Positions 49,271-62,116 of a stretch of DNA of 64,000 bases are shown here, one piece after another. The notes under the pieces were generated by a model, which saw only the letters and a program-made list of their open reading frames with translations, searched no databases and was not told the DNA's origin. The DNA is from Plecoglossus altivelis. Lineage: Eukaryota; Chordata; Actinopteri; Osmeriformes; Plecoglossidae. The stretch lies in NCBI GenBank assembly GCA_036571765.1, contig BROE01000003.1, positions 9,669,125 to 9,733,124 on the forward strand. The letters are read 5' to 3'. Both the position numbers and the translations under genes were made by a program. The first letter of the stretch is position 1, and each line of letters starts with the position of its first letter.

Positions 49271-51057
49271 CCCTTCGGGGAAAGGTATTAAAAGAAGTCT
49301 CTCTCCACTTCTCGATTCGTCTCCTCCCTTTTATCTTCTTTTCCTTTCTCTTCCCTCGCTCTCCCACTGTGAGAGGCACATGTCCTGTGGTTGGTTATCT
49401 GTTCACAGAAGCATGTGAACCAATCTGAAGCGCGTGAACCAATCTGAGGCGCGTGAACCAATCTGAAGCAATCCGTAAGCAGCCCACTGATTTCGGTACA
49501 ACGCAAAATCTCACAGCAGGTTTTTGAATAAGGTAACATTTAAACAATCTCTATAAGACACCATTATAAATGGCAATTGAAGCATTTTTCATAAACTGTG
49601 AATGGTTTAAACATGTTTTTAATGGTTGAAAATACATTTGTTCATTCAACTTCTGTCATTATGCTGCATCATTTTGTAATAGTTGTACAACAGTACACAG
49701 CAAAACTCCCTAAAGTATCTTCCTCCATATAGTCAGTCTTCATGCATTGCAGACATGAATCTATGTGGATTTTACAATTTAGCAATTCTTACAATACAGA
49801 TGCCAGTCTTTCTTCAGTGCTGTCTAGGACTGAAGGCCTGTTATGCAACCTGTGGCTGAAGTTAGAAACACTCACTGTATATCGCTACGACAACTCTAAT
49901 TACCATGACGACCACCAACAGCGTCCCGGCCACTGCCGGGCACTGGTTGCCATGGTCACACAATAACAGTCAAGTGTCCCTGACATTAAATTGAGAATAC
50001 TTCAAACACACACATACACACACAACCACATCAGGTTTAGAAGTTCTTCAAGTCTTCAAAAAGACTTTTATGAAACAAAGAGGTATAAGAAGTGGGGACC
50101 AAAACATAGTTAGAGTGATGAGTGGCATGTGTGTGTGTGTGTGTGTGTAGCAACCTGCCAAAGAAGTCAACAACCCATCCAATTGGTTTCACGACCTCCT
50201 TCCTCTAACCTGTCATTCACACTTCCTTCCCCATTCTTCATGACTTCCTTTTTAAGTTGGATACCTCCGGAAGTGTGAGGTCACTTGCTTGCCCCCCCCC
50301 CCATCTCCTTTCATCTCTTCTCCCTCTTCTTCTCCGTCGCTTCATCCATCTGTAACAGCCTCTCCCCCTCCCCCCCCCGCCCCCCCTTACCCCACTAAAG
50401 ATGTCAGACTGAGGTCTCTCACTGATCAGATGAGACAGCGTGTCAATTCCAATACAGGCCCTGGGCAGTGGGAGGAGAGACTGTGTGTGCATGTGTGTGT
50501 GTGTGTACGTGTGTGTGCATGTGTGTGTGTGTGTGTGTGAGAGAGAGGCAGGGCGAAAGAAAAAGCTTCTACGTCTTCATTCAAGGCACGTAAAACACAG
50601 AACAGAGGGATATAATGACGGGACGCAAAAAAAAGAGAAAGAGCTGAAATAAAGAGCGAAAACAATCATGTTGTCCAGCGTGGAAGGCTGCCTGTTAGGG
50701 AAGGACTGGAGATGGAATATATAAGGAGCAGAGCAGCCTAGATGAACATCTCTATTTTCAGGTCCATGGGCCTACTGGTGTGACTGACACCTGACCAAAG
50801 AGACCACAGACAGTAGCAGAGACCTTTGTACGAAACACTTGATCCAGCAAGGACAACCAATAAAGTATTTGATGTTGTTATGTGACATGACGTGCATGAT
50901 GTCCATGCACATTGTGTCAAGTATATTGTGTGCACATTATGTTTAATGCTTGTTGTTGTAACTGCACTGTAACGCTTTGAGTGCAAGAAATAAAACGTGT
51001 CATCATTCTGATTATAACTCTGTCCCTGTGGAACGACAGCACTCTCAACTGTCCTCC
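49271..51057. other. Intergenic stretch, no gene seen
   Basis: A 19-bp unit (GTGAACCAATCTGAAGCGC) is repeated three times at about 49415-49468. AT-rich unique sequence at 49500-50240, a poly(C) run at 50290, C-rich sequence at 50370-50390 and a GT array at 50486-50540. Confidence 0.55.
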
Positions 51058-51440
51058 CCTCCACCCTGCTCTCTCCCCTCATCTCTCCACGTCTCCCTCC
51101 CTGAGTGCTGCTCTCTCCCTCTCTCTATGTCTCCCTCCCTGAGTGCTGCTCTCTCCCTCTCTCTTCACATCTCCCTCCATGAGTGGTACACTCTCCCTCT
51201 CTCTCCACGTCTCCCTCCCTGAGTGTTGCTCTCTCCCTCTCTCTCCCTTTCCCTGCCCTCCATCTTCATGCCTTCTCTCGCTGCAATACGTCTCCCTTCT
51301 CTGCTCACCTCTCTTGCTCCCCTCTGACTGTTCCCCTCTTTTCAAAATCTCCTCTCCTCCTGTCCTCTTTCCTCCGGTCCTCTTTCCTCCTCTCCCCCTG
51401 TCTTCAGCAGCCCACCCCTTCTCCCCCCCCCCTCCCCCAG
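51058..51440. repeat. CT-rich tract with about 40-bp tandem unit
   Basis: Units containing TCCCTCCCTGAGTGCTGCTC recur at 51101, 51139, 51179 and 51219 (spacing 38-40), followed by generic CT-rich sequence and a C-run near 51425. Confidence 0.8.
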
Positions 51441-53640
51441 GGGAGAGGAGAGTGTGTGTCCCTTGCATGTGCACCGAAGCTCAGTCGTTTGTTATGTAAA
51501 GTCTCTTAGTTCATTATGCTGACTTTGCAGTTCATCATGTTACTTGATTTGGTTTCCCCAGTCAGCTTTTAACTCAGTGTTGAGATTTTCAGTCAGGCTG
51601 TCACTCTGTTTAGCATACAGTCCATCGGTTCTCGTGCGGGCGGGCAAGCACGCATACACATACACGTTCACACTCGCGCGCACACACGCCTTGCCTCGGG
51701 GCCTTGCCGTGTTGACGCAGACAAAGTCTGATGTCGCAGTCTGAGTTGGAGGCATGAGTTGCAGGACACACACACACACACCAACCAGATGGATGAAATA
51801 GAGAGTGTGTTACTGGGAGAATGATGTCTGACAGACACAGCTGTGTTCCGTTGACTTCACGCAGGGTCGGAGAATCACCGCAGCCAGCGCAGGGCTGTGA
51901 AACCCTACGGCTGGCCCGGGGGGGGGGCGGGGGTCATGAAGCCGCCGCAGGACTCGGCAGAAAGCCAAGCCGCGCGGTTAGGATGAGCGCGTCTCCGTGG
52001 GGTGAAAGGGCCCGCAGAGCCCCAGCGCGCAACTCCTCAGACACGAGGGAACCAAGAACATATGCCTGCGTCAGTCTTGAGTCATGCTGACTGACAGTGA
52101 AAGACGCCTGACAAGACAGGACAACACATGCCGAGGGATGCGCACGAGCGTGCGTGCACGCGTGCACCCAAACACGCATATGCATACACACCCGGTCATA
52201 TCCACATACTCTCAGACGCGCACACACACACTCGCACAGACAAACACATCATAGCCCCATACTCTCACAGAGGCATCCTGTGTGCTTTGCTATTTTCTAA
52301 AGAACAGCAAAACAGCTACTTTGTTTTTGATCATTAGCGGTGTTACCAAGACAGTGCTTGTGAGACAAAAGAGAATAGGAAGCAGGCAAGAATGTGAACA
52401 GCAGCAAAATAGACAGCGTGAGAAAGGAAGAAAGGCTACAGTAAGAGACAAGTTGTGAAAGAGAACAAGAGACAGTAGACTAAGTGCCTGGTTTGGGTTG
52501 CTTGTGGGTGCATGTGTGTGTGTGCATGCACGTTTAAGAAGCAGGCCAAACCAACCTGTTGTCATCTTGGTGAAGACAAAACCTGCTTCTCTGAGTCCTG
52601 TGCCAACAGACAGGACTCAGTTAACATGCCCTGTCATCCCCATTGGCTAACAGAACTCTGAATCGGTTGGCCAAAGCAAGAAGAGGTCCCATTCTGTTTT
52701 GTCAATAAAGTTACACTTTATTCATTCAATATTTTTGCTCAAAGCCAAGAGGAACATATCATTACTGTAAACAAACTTTGGTGTTTGTGTGTGATGAGTT
52801 TGTGTGTTGGAGTGTGTGTGTGTGTGTGTGTCTGCATGTGGTTGAATGTAGAAGTGCACTGATGAAGGGGAATTGGAAGCCTATAAGCTTGCTGATCTGC
52901 AAATGGGCTCCTCATTGATTGTTCACCTGGTGATGCGATCTGTTGACCCACAATGGTAACACTCTTTGATGATGCAAAAACAGAGTGGGCACAGGTTGCT
53001 AGAACACACTTATCACAATGGGTTCGCAGCACATATCTTGGCACACGCACGCACACACACTCACTCACTCACTAAAATAGGGGAACGGGCACAGGAGGGG
53101 ACTGAGGGGAAGGGGTTTAAATGGCGTGGTGAACCAGCAATTCCATCTAAATGTGGGCACGAAGCCTCTGGACGTTTTCCATTCCCGCTTTTTACCATTT
53201 CAAAAACACGCTCATTTTCGCCAACCGCCGAAGTGAAGGGGAAATCAATTTACGCCGTGCTGCAAGCATGACCTTTGTGGTATTTTGTTGCGGCGTGGAC
53301 CGTGTGTATGAGTTGGAGTTGCGTTTGGGGGGTGGTGGGGGGCGGAGCGCGGGGGGTGCGAGAGAGGTGAGTTGTGATGAACTGGAGGCTGCTCCCAGCT
53401 ATGGTACTGGTGGGGGAGGGGCGGGACGGGAGGGGGGTGCGGATCGCGAGAGATGCATCGTGGTGCCCGCCGGTCAACAACGCAGTGAGAATGGAAAGAA
53501 CAGGCAGCGCAGTCAGCGGGGCCGAGGGGGGGCGAGGCGGGGGGGGGGGGGAGGGGGAGGGGCGTGCAGCCCGAAGGTGAGAGCCCTTCTATTGTTCACC
53601 GCTCGTTCCATCAAGTTTGGAACGGTAAATAAGAGGAAAT
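51441..53640. other. Intergenic stretch with CpG-rich patches
   Basis: CpG-rich patches at about 51890-52060 and 53270-53590, the second very G-rich. CA/GT runs at 51765-51780, 52210-52240 and 52810-52832. No gene is supported. Confidence 0.5.
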
Positions 53641-54649
53641 AACCATCAGCCGGGGAGAAGAGAGAGGGAGAGAGAGAGGGAGAGAGAGAGAGAGAGAGAG
53701 AGATAGAGAGAGAAAGGGAGGGAGGGAGGGCAGGTGGGCGGGAGAAGGAGAGGGAGAGTGCAGGAGAAACAAGCGGGGGAGAGGGAGAGTGGAGGAGAAA
53801 GGTGCAGAGGATTTACAACATGAGGTGGCAGCAGGTCTAAAAATACCCACTGGGTGATATACGCCTGTGCGTGTGCGCGTGTGTGTGCGTGTGTGTGTGT
53901 GTGTATGTGAACACATGGCTTGGTGGAGTGGATTGATGAGGTATTATTCACAGTGGGCAGAATCTCAACTCTGAATCAAACAGATAAACATCTCAAGGCC
54001 TGCATGCGTTCATGAAAGAGAGGGGAGCGAGGGGGAATGAAAGAAGGAGAGGGAGAGCGAGCGACAGGGAGAGGTGAGAGGAGATTACATAGAGCTATTG
54101 CAGTGTGTGTGAGTGTGTGACTCCATCTTGTCCTCCCTCAAGCCTTTTATGCTACTGTCAGCACAAATGCTCTAATGGCCACTTGGAAGTCTGTGTGTGT
54201 CTGTAACTCTTCGCTTCTCTAACGCTTCATTACGGTGCGTGAAAGTTAGCCAAGGGAAGTTAGTGTGTGTGTGATTGTATGTGCAGATGTGTGTCCTGAA
54301 AATAGAAAAGACAGGCAGTCCTCAGGACATGTGGATGTTCTGAAGGGTCATGTGTGGGTTGAGAGCTTGTGTGTGTGTGTGTGTGTGAGCATGTGGGCTG
54401 AGACTAAGTGTACCTGTGTTTGTGTATTTGTCTCTGTGTGCATCTATGTGTGTCCAGTATGCGCGTGGGTTTTGCCCGAGTGTGATTGAGAGTGTGTGTG
54501 TTTGTGTGGGCTGTGTGTGTGTTTGTGTGTGTCAGGGTAGTATCCCAACATCCCACTGTGATGGCAGGGTGAATGAGCTGCACAACACTCTCAGTCTCTG
54601 AGTCTCTGAGACACGCTGTGTGTGAGAGAGCATGTGTGTGTGTGTATGT

Positions 54650-54688
<39 letters not shown>

Positions 54689-55070
54689 TGTCACAGTCAT
54701 GATGTGTCCCAGTCACAGCTGACACCAACTGCAGGTAACACAAACATCCCACCCCAAGAGGGCTGGAGCGTAGATGGAGGGGAAGGAAAGAAGGAAGGAA
54801 GGAAGGAGGGAGAGGACAGGAGAGGGGGGAGGGTAGGAAAGGAGAGGAAAGGAGAGGGGAAGGAAGGAAGGAAGGAAGGAAGGAAGGAAGGAAGGAAGGA
54901 GAGGACAGGAGAGGAGAGGAGGGGAGAAGAGGGAGGAGAGAAGAGGAGAGGAGACGTAGGGGAGGGAGGGAAGGGGAGGAGGGCAGGGGAGGTGAAGGGA
55001 GTGGAGGGAGGGGAGGAGAGGGGAAGGGAGTGGAGGGAGGGGAGGAGAGGGGAGGGAAAAGATGGACTCA
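53641..55070. repeat. GA, GT and GGAA repeat cluster
   Basis: (GA)n at 53660-53712, GT at 53867-53907, GT at 54640-54688, (GGAA)n at 54786-54900 and GGA-rich units of about 30 bases repeated at 54985-55060. Intervening unique sequence shows no gene. Confidence 0.8.
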
Positions 55071-55380
55071 AAGATGTCAGCCTGTCACAGGCCCTTGGAA
55101 GGGTAAACTGGAGCATGTGAGTGAGAGAGTAGCGCATAGAGGTAGATAGGGATGATGCCACACATCTTAGAACCACCTGGATGACAAGCCAGGGACATCT
55201 TTAGCACATGCATGAGCCTCACCCTTAGTATAGACGAAGATGCTCGGGTGTCAATCACACTCAGTGTGAGTTAAAGTGCGGCACTTGGTGTTATGCTTGG
55301 GCCCCTTGGGGGGGCGGGGGAGACAGAAAGGAAGAGAGAGAAAGCACATTTAATGTCAAAGGAAACACAACTGGGAGAGA
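55071..55380. other. Short unique stretch, no gene seen
   Basis: Unique sequence with a G-run at 55309-55320; no coding or RNA feature was recognised. Confidence 0.5.
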
Positions 55381-55383
55381 TAG

Positions 55384-55588
55384 ATGGAGCCAGAGCGAGA
55401 GAGAGAAACAGAGAGGGCCAAAGAGACAGAGCGAGAGAAAAAGAGATAGAGAGTGAGAGTGGAAGACAGAAGAACAGCCAGAGAAAGAGAGAGAGAAACA
55501 GAGAGGGCCTAAGAGAGAGAGAGAGAGGGAGACAGAAGAACAGCCAGAGAAAGAGAGAGAGAAACAGAGAGGGCCTAAGAGAGAGAGA

Positions 55589-55628
<40 letters not shown>

Positions 55629-55643
55629 AGAACAGCCAATGAA

Positions 55644-55686
<43 letters not shown>

Positions 55687-55701
55687 AGAACAGCCAAAGA
55701 A

Positions 55702-55738
<37 letters not shown>

Positions 55739-55762
55739 GACAGAAGAACAGCAAGAGAAAGG
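55384..55762. repeat. GA-rich minisatellite with GACAGAAGAACAGCC core
   Basis: The core GACAGAAGAACAGC recurs at about 55466, 55530, 55623, 55680 and 55739, separated by GA arrays of varying length and a shared CAGAGAGGGCC segment. Reads as Ser/Leu-rich open frames on the minus strand, which are repeat products. Confidence 0.85.
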
Positions 55763-57149
55763 GAGTTGTTTGGTTGCCTGCAGATGTCACAGTGTTTGTA
55801 GACATGTTTCCAACATGTACTGTGGAGAAGCAAATGTCAGCTAAATGCCAGGTGTACGGTCGCTGTTTGCACGGTCGCTGTTCAGGGGCTGACAGACTAC
55901 CTTGCACCAACACCAACTTCCAGTAACACCCACATAACCCCGGCTAGGAAGCCATTACGCCAGCCTATTATCACACATCTCTGCCCAGGAGCAGAGACAC
56001 GCTCCTGCCACAGGAAGTAGCACTTCTACCAAGATGGCTACCTGCAAAGATTCACACGCGTATCGCTTTGAAGACATCTCTTGTATTCCAGACCTTCCCA
56101 AAAAAATGGTGTAGATTTAGAAATTGGATTCATTTAACTGTAGAGGCTCCCAGGTAGGTAGAGGGGTACCTCCCTCGGGACTCGGCAGAGCTGCAGACTT
56201 GCCTGAGGAAGAGTGTTCGTCCTTCCTCTCTCCTCCACGTGCCCCAGCCGTCGGGAGGAAGAAAGGCTAGGGAGGAAAGAGTGTGAGTGGAATGAAAAAG
56301 ACCGTCCGCAAGTGGGAAGTCGTTTGCGTGTCTGTGTGTTTGTATGTGTGCGTGCGAAGGGGAGACGGGCGGTTGCTACAGTGTGTGTGTGCGTGCGTGC
56401 GTGCGCGCGTGCGTCCGACTTGTTAGACTGTGTGTGGCCAAGCGTGGATTAATTAGCGGTAATGTAATTCAGAGTGTCACCTCTCATCACGGTCAGAGAG
56501 CCGGGTTCCCCTCTTTCTCTGTCACCCTTCTCTCCTTTTCCTCCCTCACACACTCACCGCTACCCACAGCTGACCCCTCGCTCCCCTCCCTCTCTCCCTC
56601 CTCACGCACACACACACACACACACTCCATCCTCTTCAGACAACAGATCTGCCCCTTTCTACCCACCTGTATCACCCATCTGGCTGAATGCTCTCGCTCA
56701 CCACGCACACACACACACACCGTCACCCTACCTCTTTCCCAAGAGGGAAGGTGAAGGGTATGCTAAGGTCAGGTTAAGGACATTTTTATCATCCTGCAAC
56801 AGGAGTTGAATGACTCTCATGATATACCTGTCTGTGTTTATCAGTTACAAACAAGCACTAACTCATGGCTACTCGTGGCAACTCATCCAAATCATGGCTA
56901 CTTTGTCAAGCGCAACTGCAGCACATAGCTCACCTGTGAATGGCTGCCTGGGTGAGTGAGGACGCCCCGAGAGACATCGCAGCCCTCCCAGCACCAGGGA
57001 CACAGCCTCACGTCCAGGCCGTGGGCGGCGGCTTCACTCCCAGAGGATGAGCAGCACGCTGCGGTCGTTCTCCAATCAGCACCAAGCTCCGTGAGAGCAG
57101 AGCCAACAGGACTCGGCAGAAGAGAACACCTCAAGGAACGAGACATAAC
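55763..57149. other. Intergenic stretch, no gene seen
   Basis: Unique sequence with GT/GC-rich DNA at 56320-56420 and CA arrays at 56607-56625 and 56705-56722. No gene is supported. Confidence 0.5.
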
Positions 57150-57510
57150 GAGGGCGAGGGGGAGAGAGAGAGAGGAGGGGAGAGGGAGGGGGAGAGAGGG
57201 GGGAGAGAAAGGGGGAGGGAGAGAGAGAGAGAGGGGGAGAGAGAGAGGGTGAGAGAGAGCAGGAGAGAGGGGGAGAGAGAGTGGGAGAGGGAGGGGGAGG
57301 GAGACAGGGGGAGAGAAAAAGAGGAGGAGAGAGAAAGGGAATGAAAAGGAGTGAGAAAGGATTGAGAAAGGAGTCAGAGAGAAAGAGAGAGAAGGAGAGA
57401 GAGAAGGAGACAGAAGAGGGGGTGAGATAGAGAGTGAGAGAAAGCGAGAGTGGGAGAAAGAGACAGAGGGTGAGGGAATGAACGAGAGAGAAAGAGAGAG
57501 ATAGAAGTGG
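57150..57510. repeat. GA/GGGA-rich purine tract
   Basis: About 360 bases of almost pure purine on the + strand, with GAGAGAGG and GGGGGAGAGA units. Polypurine tracts of this length can form triplex (H-DNA). Confidence 0.85.
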
Positions 57511-59749
57511 GGGGGAGCCAGTATGAATATAAAGTATTGAGTTCAGAGCTCAGCAGCCCAGCCAGGTGGAACAGGACTCCCAGAGGACACTTCAGAGGAC
57601 TACAACTGGGATTTTCTCTTTGAAGGTTTTCTGTTGCTGAATGAAACTTACAGCTCCCCATTCTACGTCTTCAACCTCTTCAATTGTTTGTGTCAGGACC
57701 CTTTGACCATGGTTATTACAGTTTGTGTGTGCGCCAGCGATGTCTCAGCATTTTAGCGGGAAATGTCCTAGCAAGTTAAACGAATTCCCTTGATTGAAAA
57801 TGTCTGTCATAATGACAAAGCTTTGGGTTGGATGTACAAATGGTGTCGGTCTGTAGAAAAGAGAAAAGGTTTCCTTAACAAAATAAGCATCACTTTGTTA
57901 GTATTGCACTCTGAACTCTTCCATTAAAAGTACTCTGCAGTGACCCCTGCCTGGCTTCCACCCCCAGCTCACCACATCACGTTATTTATTTAAACACACA
58001 GGCAAAGTTATCCTGCTAAGCCGAGCGTCATTAGTTTGGAGTCATTGCTTCTGGCTCTTCCTCCTAGCAGAGACAGACAGCATCCTTCCCTTCTTCTCAC
58101 GAACTCAACAGGACGGTCATTTGCTCCTGGGAAAGCATCCTGTCGCCACGAGAACGTTAAGAGGGGAGGAGAGCAGGGCCGGAGACCAGGATTCAGGGCT
58201 GCCATCTCACCCAGGTCCCCTCCCCCCTCCTCCCTCCCCCCTCGTCCCCCATCCGTCCCTCGTGGTCAGCGGAGAAAGTGGTCGGTGCGAACGTGCTGGC
58301 TGACCCCCTGGGTCAAGTCGACCACCGTACGCCGGAGAGTTCGCAAAGGGCGGGAGAAAGGGAGGCGGGGGGTGGATAGGGAGGACAGCGTAGGGTGTGA
58401 TGGGAGACTGATGGCCTGTGAGAAACTAAGGGGTGAGGACAGAGGGAAGCTGTACGAAAGGGCCTGGGGGGGGTAAGAGAGAGAGAGGAAAGGGTTTCCG
58501 TCGGGGGCCGCGTTCAAGAACATGCATGCTCACCCTCAGTAGTCTCCCATTGTTGCTCTGGCAGTTTGAACGTGTCTTTGCGAATGCCATCGAGTGAACA
58601 TGAGATGGCTGGAGCGAAGGAGAGAAAGAGACACGGAGCAGCGGAGGGCGCGTTAGGGCGTTGCTAGTCATAGCAACGCTTCACTCCACAATAGGAAGCG
58701 TTCGATTGGCCTGTTGTGTTTGATACACACATCCACAATCACAAAGAGCAATCCATCCCCCAGCATGGGCGATCGATCATTGCTTTATGTGGTTGTGCGG
58801 GCGCGCGTGTCCTGCGCGTGTGCGCGGACATGCGAGGGTTTGTTTGATGACAAACAAATAGTCGTCTCTTTACTTTTCTGCTTCCCTGGAGCTTGAGGTA
58901 GACTGAGGACATGTATGTGTGACACGGTAAAGACAGCCACAACAATACGCTGTGATTGATTCTGTCCCCTGTCGGTCGGAAAGACGCACACGCACACACA
59001 CAAACACACACACACATACACACTCACACACACAGCCCCCTGAAGGAGACTAGCGAGATGGATTGTGTACGAGGAGCAGCATTGTTACTGAAAAGCACAT
59101 TTTTCCTGACACAGCGGCACCACTGGCCCTCCTTCCTCACTATGACAAATACTAGCAGACTGATGGATCGGATTGTTTTACCTCACAAATCTTTAGCCCT
59201 CCTCTCTACTTTTTCTCTCTCTCTCTCTGTCTTTCTTTCTCTCTCTCTCTTGGACCACATTTCTCAATTTTTCATCTGTCTTACCTATCTCTCTCATTTC
59301 CTCTTTCCATCTCTCTGTTCTGTTCATTTTTTTTCTTCTTTCTATCTCCAACACACACACTCGCACGCACACACACAGTCTGTCAGGGAATGTGAAGCTG
59401 GTATTTTTCAAGGTCAATTTCTGTATTTTTCAAGGTTGGATTAAAGGATTGGGCATGGACTCCAGCAATGCCTGTTGGATTTCGTTGTTGCCTATGGATA
59501 CATATGAAACTAAGGCACGATGGGGGTAGGGAAGGAGACTTCCTGTTCTGGGATCAGGAGCTGAAGTCTACAGAATCGGACCAGCACCAAGTGCCAAAAC
59601 CAAGTATAAATCATTGATCCAAACAATCCAAACCAAAGGTAAAGGACTGCCTTGCATTACCTGTGTGAGGAATGCCAAGCTGGTTGCTAGCTCGGCTAAA
59701 ATGTCCAAATAAGGATTTAATAGTCAAAACTGTCACTTAAGCTACTTTA

Positions 59750-59794
<45 letters not shown>

Positions 59795-59932
59795 TGTGTG
59801 TGTGTGTTTGTGTGTGTCCTCCGCTCTCCGTCAGTCTACGTTGATTATGGCTTGTCTCCGGGATCTCTAGAATTAATCAGAACTGTCACATCAGTATGCA
59901 CATCATCTGATCAGGCATAAGAACGCACACGT

Positions 59933-59968
<36 letters not shown>

Positions 59969-60173
59969 TCTCCGCAACACAACATTAAAAATGTTGGTTC
60001 ACTGTAACTGTGTGGTGATCTGAACTGTTACTGACAGACTCCGAATCCATCAGACATTACATGGTACCAAAGTGGTTCAGCGGATCTCAGTGCAGTGGAG
60101 AACTGCATGAAACGCGTCAAACTCAATGTGAAATCATTAGTAACATTGAAAGATGTATCCAGCTGCGTTTAGA

Positions 60174-60206
<33 letters not shown>

Positions 60207-61287
60207 TGTGTGTGTGTGTGTGTGCAGTGTATACATAGTATTTGTTTGCATGTGTAGAGTTTTATTCTTTGCCTTTGTGCATCTGTGTGCGTGGATGTGA
60301 GTGCATACAGTTTACAGCGTAGTGTTTGTTTGTGTGTGGGTGTGCGTGTCCCTTTGTGCGAGTGTGTGTGTGTCGTCGGAGCTTATAGGGAGAGCTCCTT
60401 TGGAGAACACACGAGGATGCCAGTTCTTTAGGGATGCCATCGCCATGAAATCGACTTTGGGGCTCCCTTTGTTCCTAATGGGATCATTCATTAATTGTCC
60501 TCTTTTTGTTTCACTGAAATCGTGTTTATGTGGCTGCAAACCTAGCAATCCCAGAACCCTTTGCAGCTGTCACCGTGACCTGACGACGACTTGAGGCCCC
60601 GTAGGGGGGCGGAATCCGAACATTGCAGCTCCAGGGGGAACGCCAGGAACATCCTGACACAAAATGGCTCCAGCTCAGTTTCCCCAGATGATTAACACCG
60701 GCGTGCGGTGTGCACTATTAACGACACGAAACGTTAAACACGAAATTGGAGACCTCTGGAAAAAAAGCTATGGATTTATGGACGCGTTAATACAATTTCA
60801 GAGAGGATCAATCAGCATTCGCAGAATCTGTAGAAGGCGCTTGAGAGATTACCGCAGACCGTCTACGATAACTTACACAAATGTAATAACGTATAGACTG
60901 TGTCTATTTTAAGCTGTGTAACAGGCATGCAATCTGTCCTAGAATGCCAACAGCAGGGCCTCTGACATTCCCTCTAATCTGATCCATTATTCGGACACAT
61001 TTTCTCTAAATATGGAATGCCATTTTTCTCGTGGAAGAAATGTCACAGGATTGCGACTTCGCTCTTCTTTTTTTTTTTTGTCCTGCTCCTTTTTTTAATT
61101 AGGGAACTGTAATTACAGAGGGGTGTAATTTCTAACTTGAGGAAAAGGGGATGCCTGCTGCGATTTAGGAACCCATTCTCAACGCGGCGAAGCAGAGAGG
61201 GTTTTCTTATCCATGCTCTGAGCATGGCAGAATGGAAGCACCGAGCGTGGCCGTGTGTAAACCGGAGATATCTTTTTTTTTTTCAAG
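57511..61287. other. Intergenic stretch with CpG patch and GT arrays
   Basis: CpG-rich patch at about 58120-58690, CA array at 58996-59030, CT-rich tract at 59210-59345, GT arrays at 59752-59815 and 60174-60224, CA array at 59936-59966. The part from 60400 to 61250 is unique and AT-leaning. No supported gene. Confidence 0.5.
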
Positions 61288-61441
61288 ATGAGCGAGTACT
61301 GTCAATGGGAGTGCGAGGAGGGAGTTTGTCTCCCCGCCTTTATAACGAAGGTCTTGGTGGATGGCTGGTCTTGTGGGGCCCTGGTGCACGACCGTGTCAA
61401 ATGTGTCTTCAAGCGCTGGTCGGCCATCGTCCACGCGCCCG
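61288..61441 (+). other. Possible coding exon, unrecognised
   Basis: A 154-base segment is bounded by a strong acceptor (run of T, then CAAG at 61284-61287) and a good donor (G|GTGAGA at 61442). One frame is open throughout with mostly C/G-ending codons and reads through CQWECEEGVC, LVDGWSCGALVHDRV and FKRWSAIVHAP. It starts with ATG directly after the acceptor. I do not recognise the protein. The antisense frame is also open, so strand is uncertain. It may be a real exon, an exonised fragment or chance. Confidence 0.3.
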
Positions 61442-61469
61442 GTGAGAGCCGGCATGAGAGGAGAGCGTG

Positions 61470-62113
61470 GGTAAGGGGGAGACAGCAGAGAGTGAGGGGG
61501 AGACAGCAGAGAGTAAGGGGGAGACAGTTGAGAGCGAGGAGGGAGACACAGCAGAGAGCGAAGGGGGAGACACAGCAGAGAGTGAGGAGGAGACACAGCA
61601 GAGTGAGGAGGAGACACAGCAGAGAGTGAGGAGGGAGACACAGCAGAGAGTGAGGAGGAGACACAGCAGAGAGTGAGGAGGGAGACACAGCAGGGGAGTG
61701 AAGGGGGAGACACAGCAGAGAGTGAGGGAGAGACACAGCAGAGAGTGAGGAGGGAGACACAGCAGAGAGCGAAGGGGGAGACACAGCAGAGAGTGAAGGG
61801 GGAGACACAGCAGAGAGTGAGGGAGAGACACAGCAGAGAGTGAGGAGGGAGACACAGCAGAGAGTGAGGAGGAGACACAGCAGAGAGTAAGGAGGGAGAC
61901 ACAGCAGGGGAGTGAAGGGGGAGACACAGCAGAGAGTGAGGGAGAGACACAGCAGAGAGTGAGGGGGAGACAGCAGAGAGTGAGTAGGGAGACAGCAGAG
62001 AGTAAGGGGGAGACACAGCAGAGACTAAGGGGGAGACACAGCAGAGAGTGAAGGGGGTGACACAGCAGAGAGTGAGGGGGAGACAGCAGACAGTGAGGAG
62101 GGAGACACAGCAG
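61470..62113. repeat. GAGACACAGCAGAGAGTGAG minisatellite
   Basis: About 640 bases of 19-25-bp units built on GGGAGACACAGCAGAGAGTG with small indels (GAGGGG, GAAGGGG, GGAGGAG variants). Because the complementary strand lacks stop codons in all three frames, it creates long apparent ORFs (up to 338 codons, CCVSPSLSAVSP-type) that are repeat artefacts. Confidence 0.93.
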
Positions 62114-62116
62114 GGT

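Noticed and set aside
55291..55844. 180-codon frames on both strands
   Set aside because: Products of the GA minisatellite; both strands and several frames are open at once.
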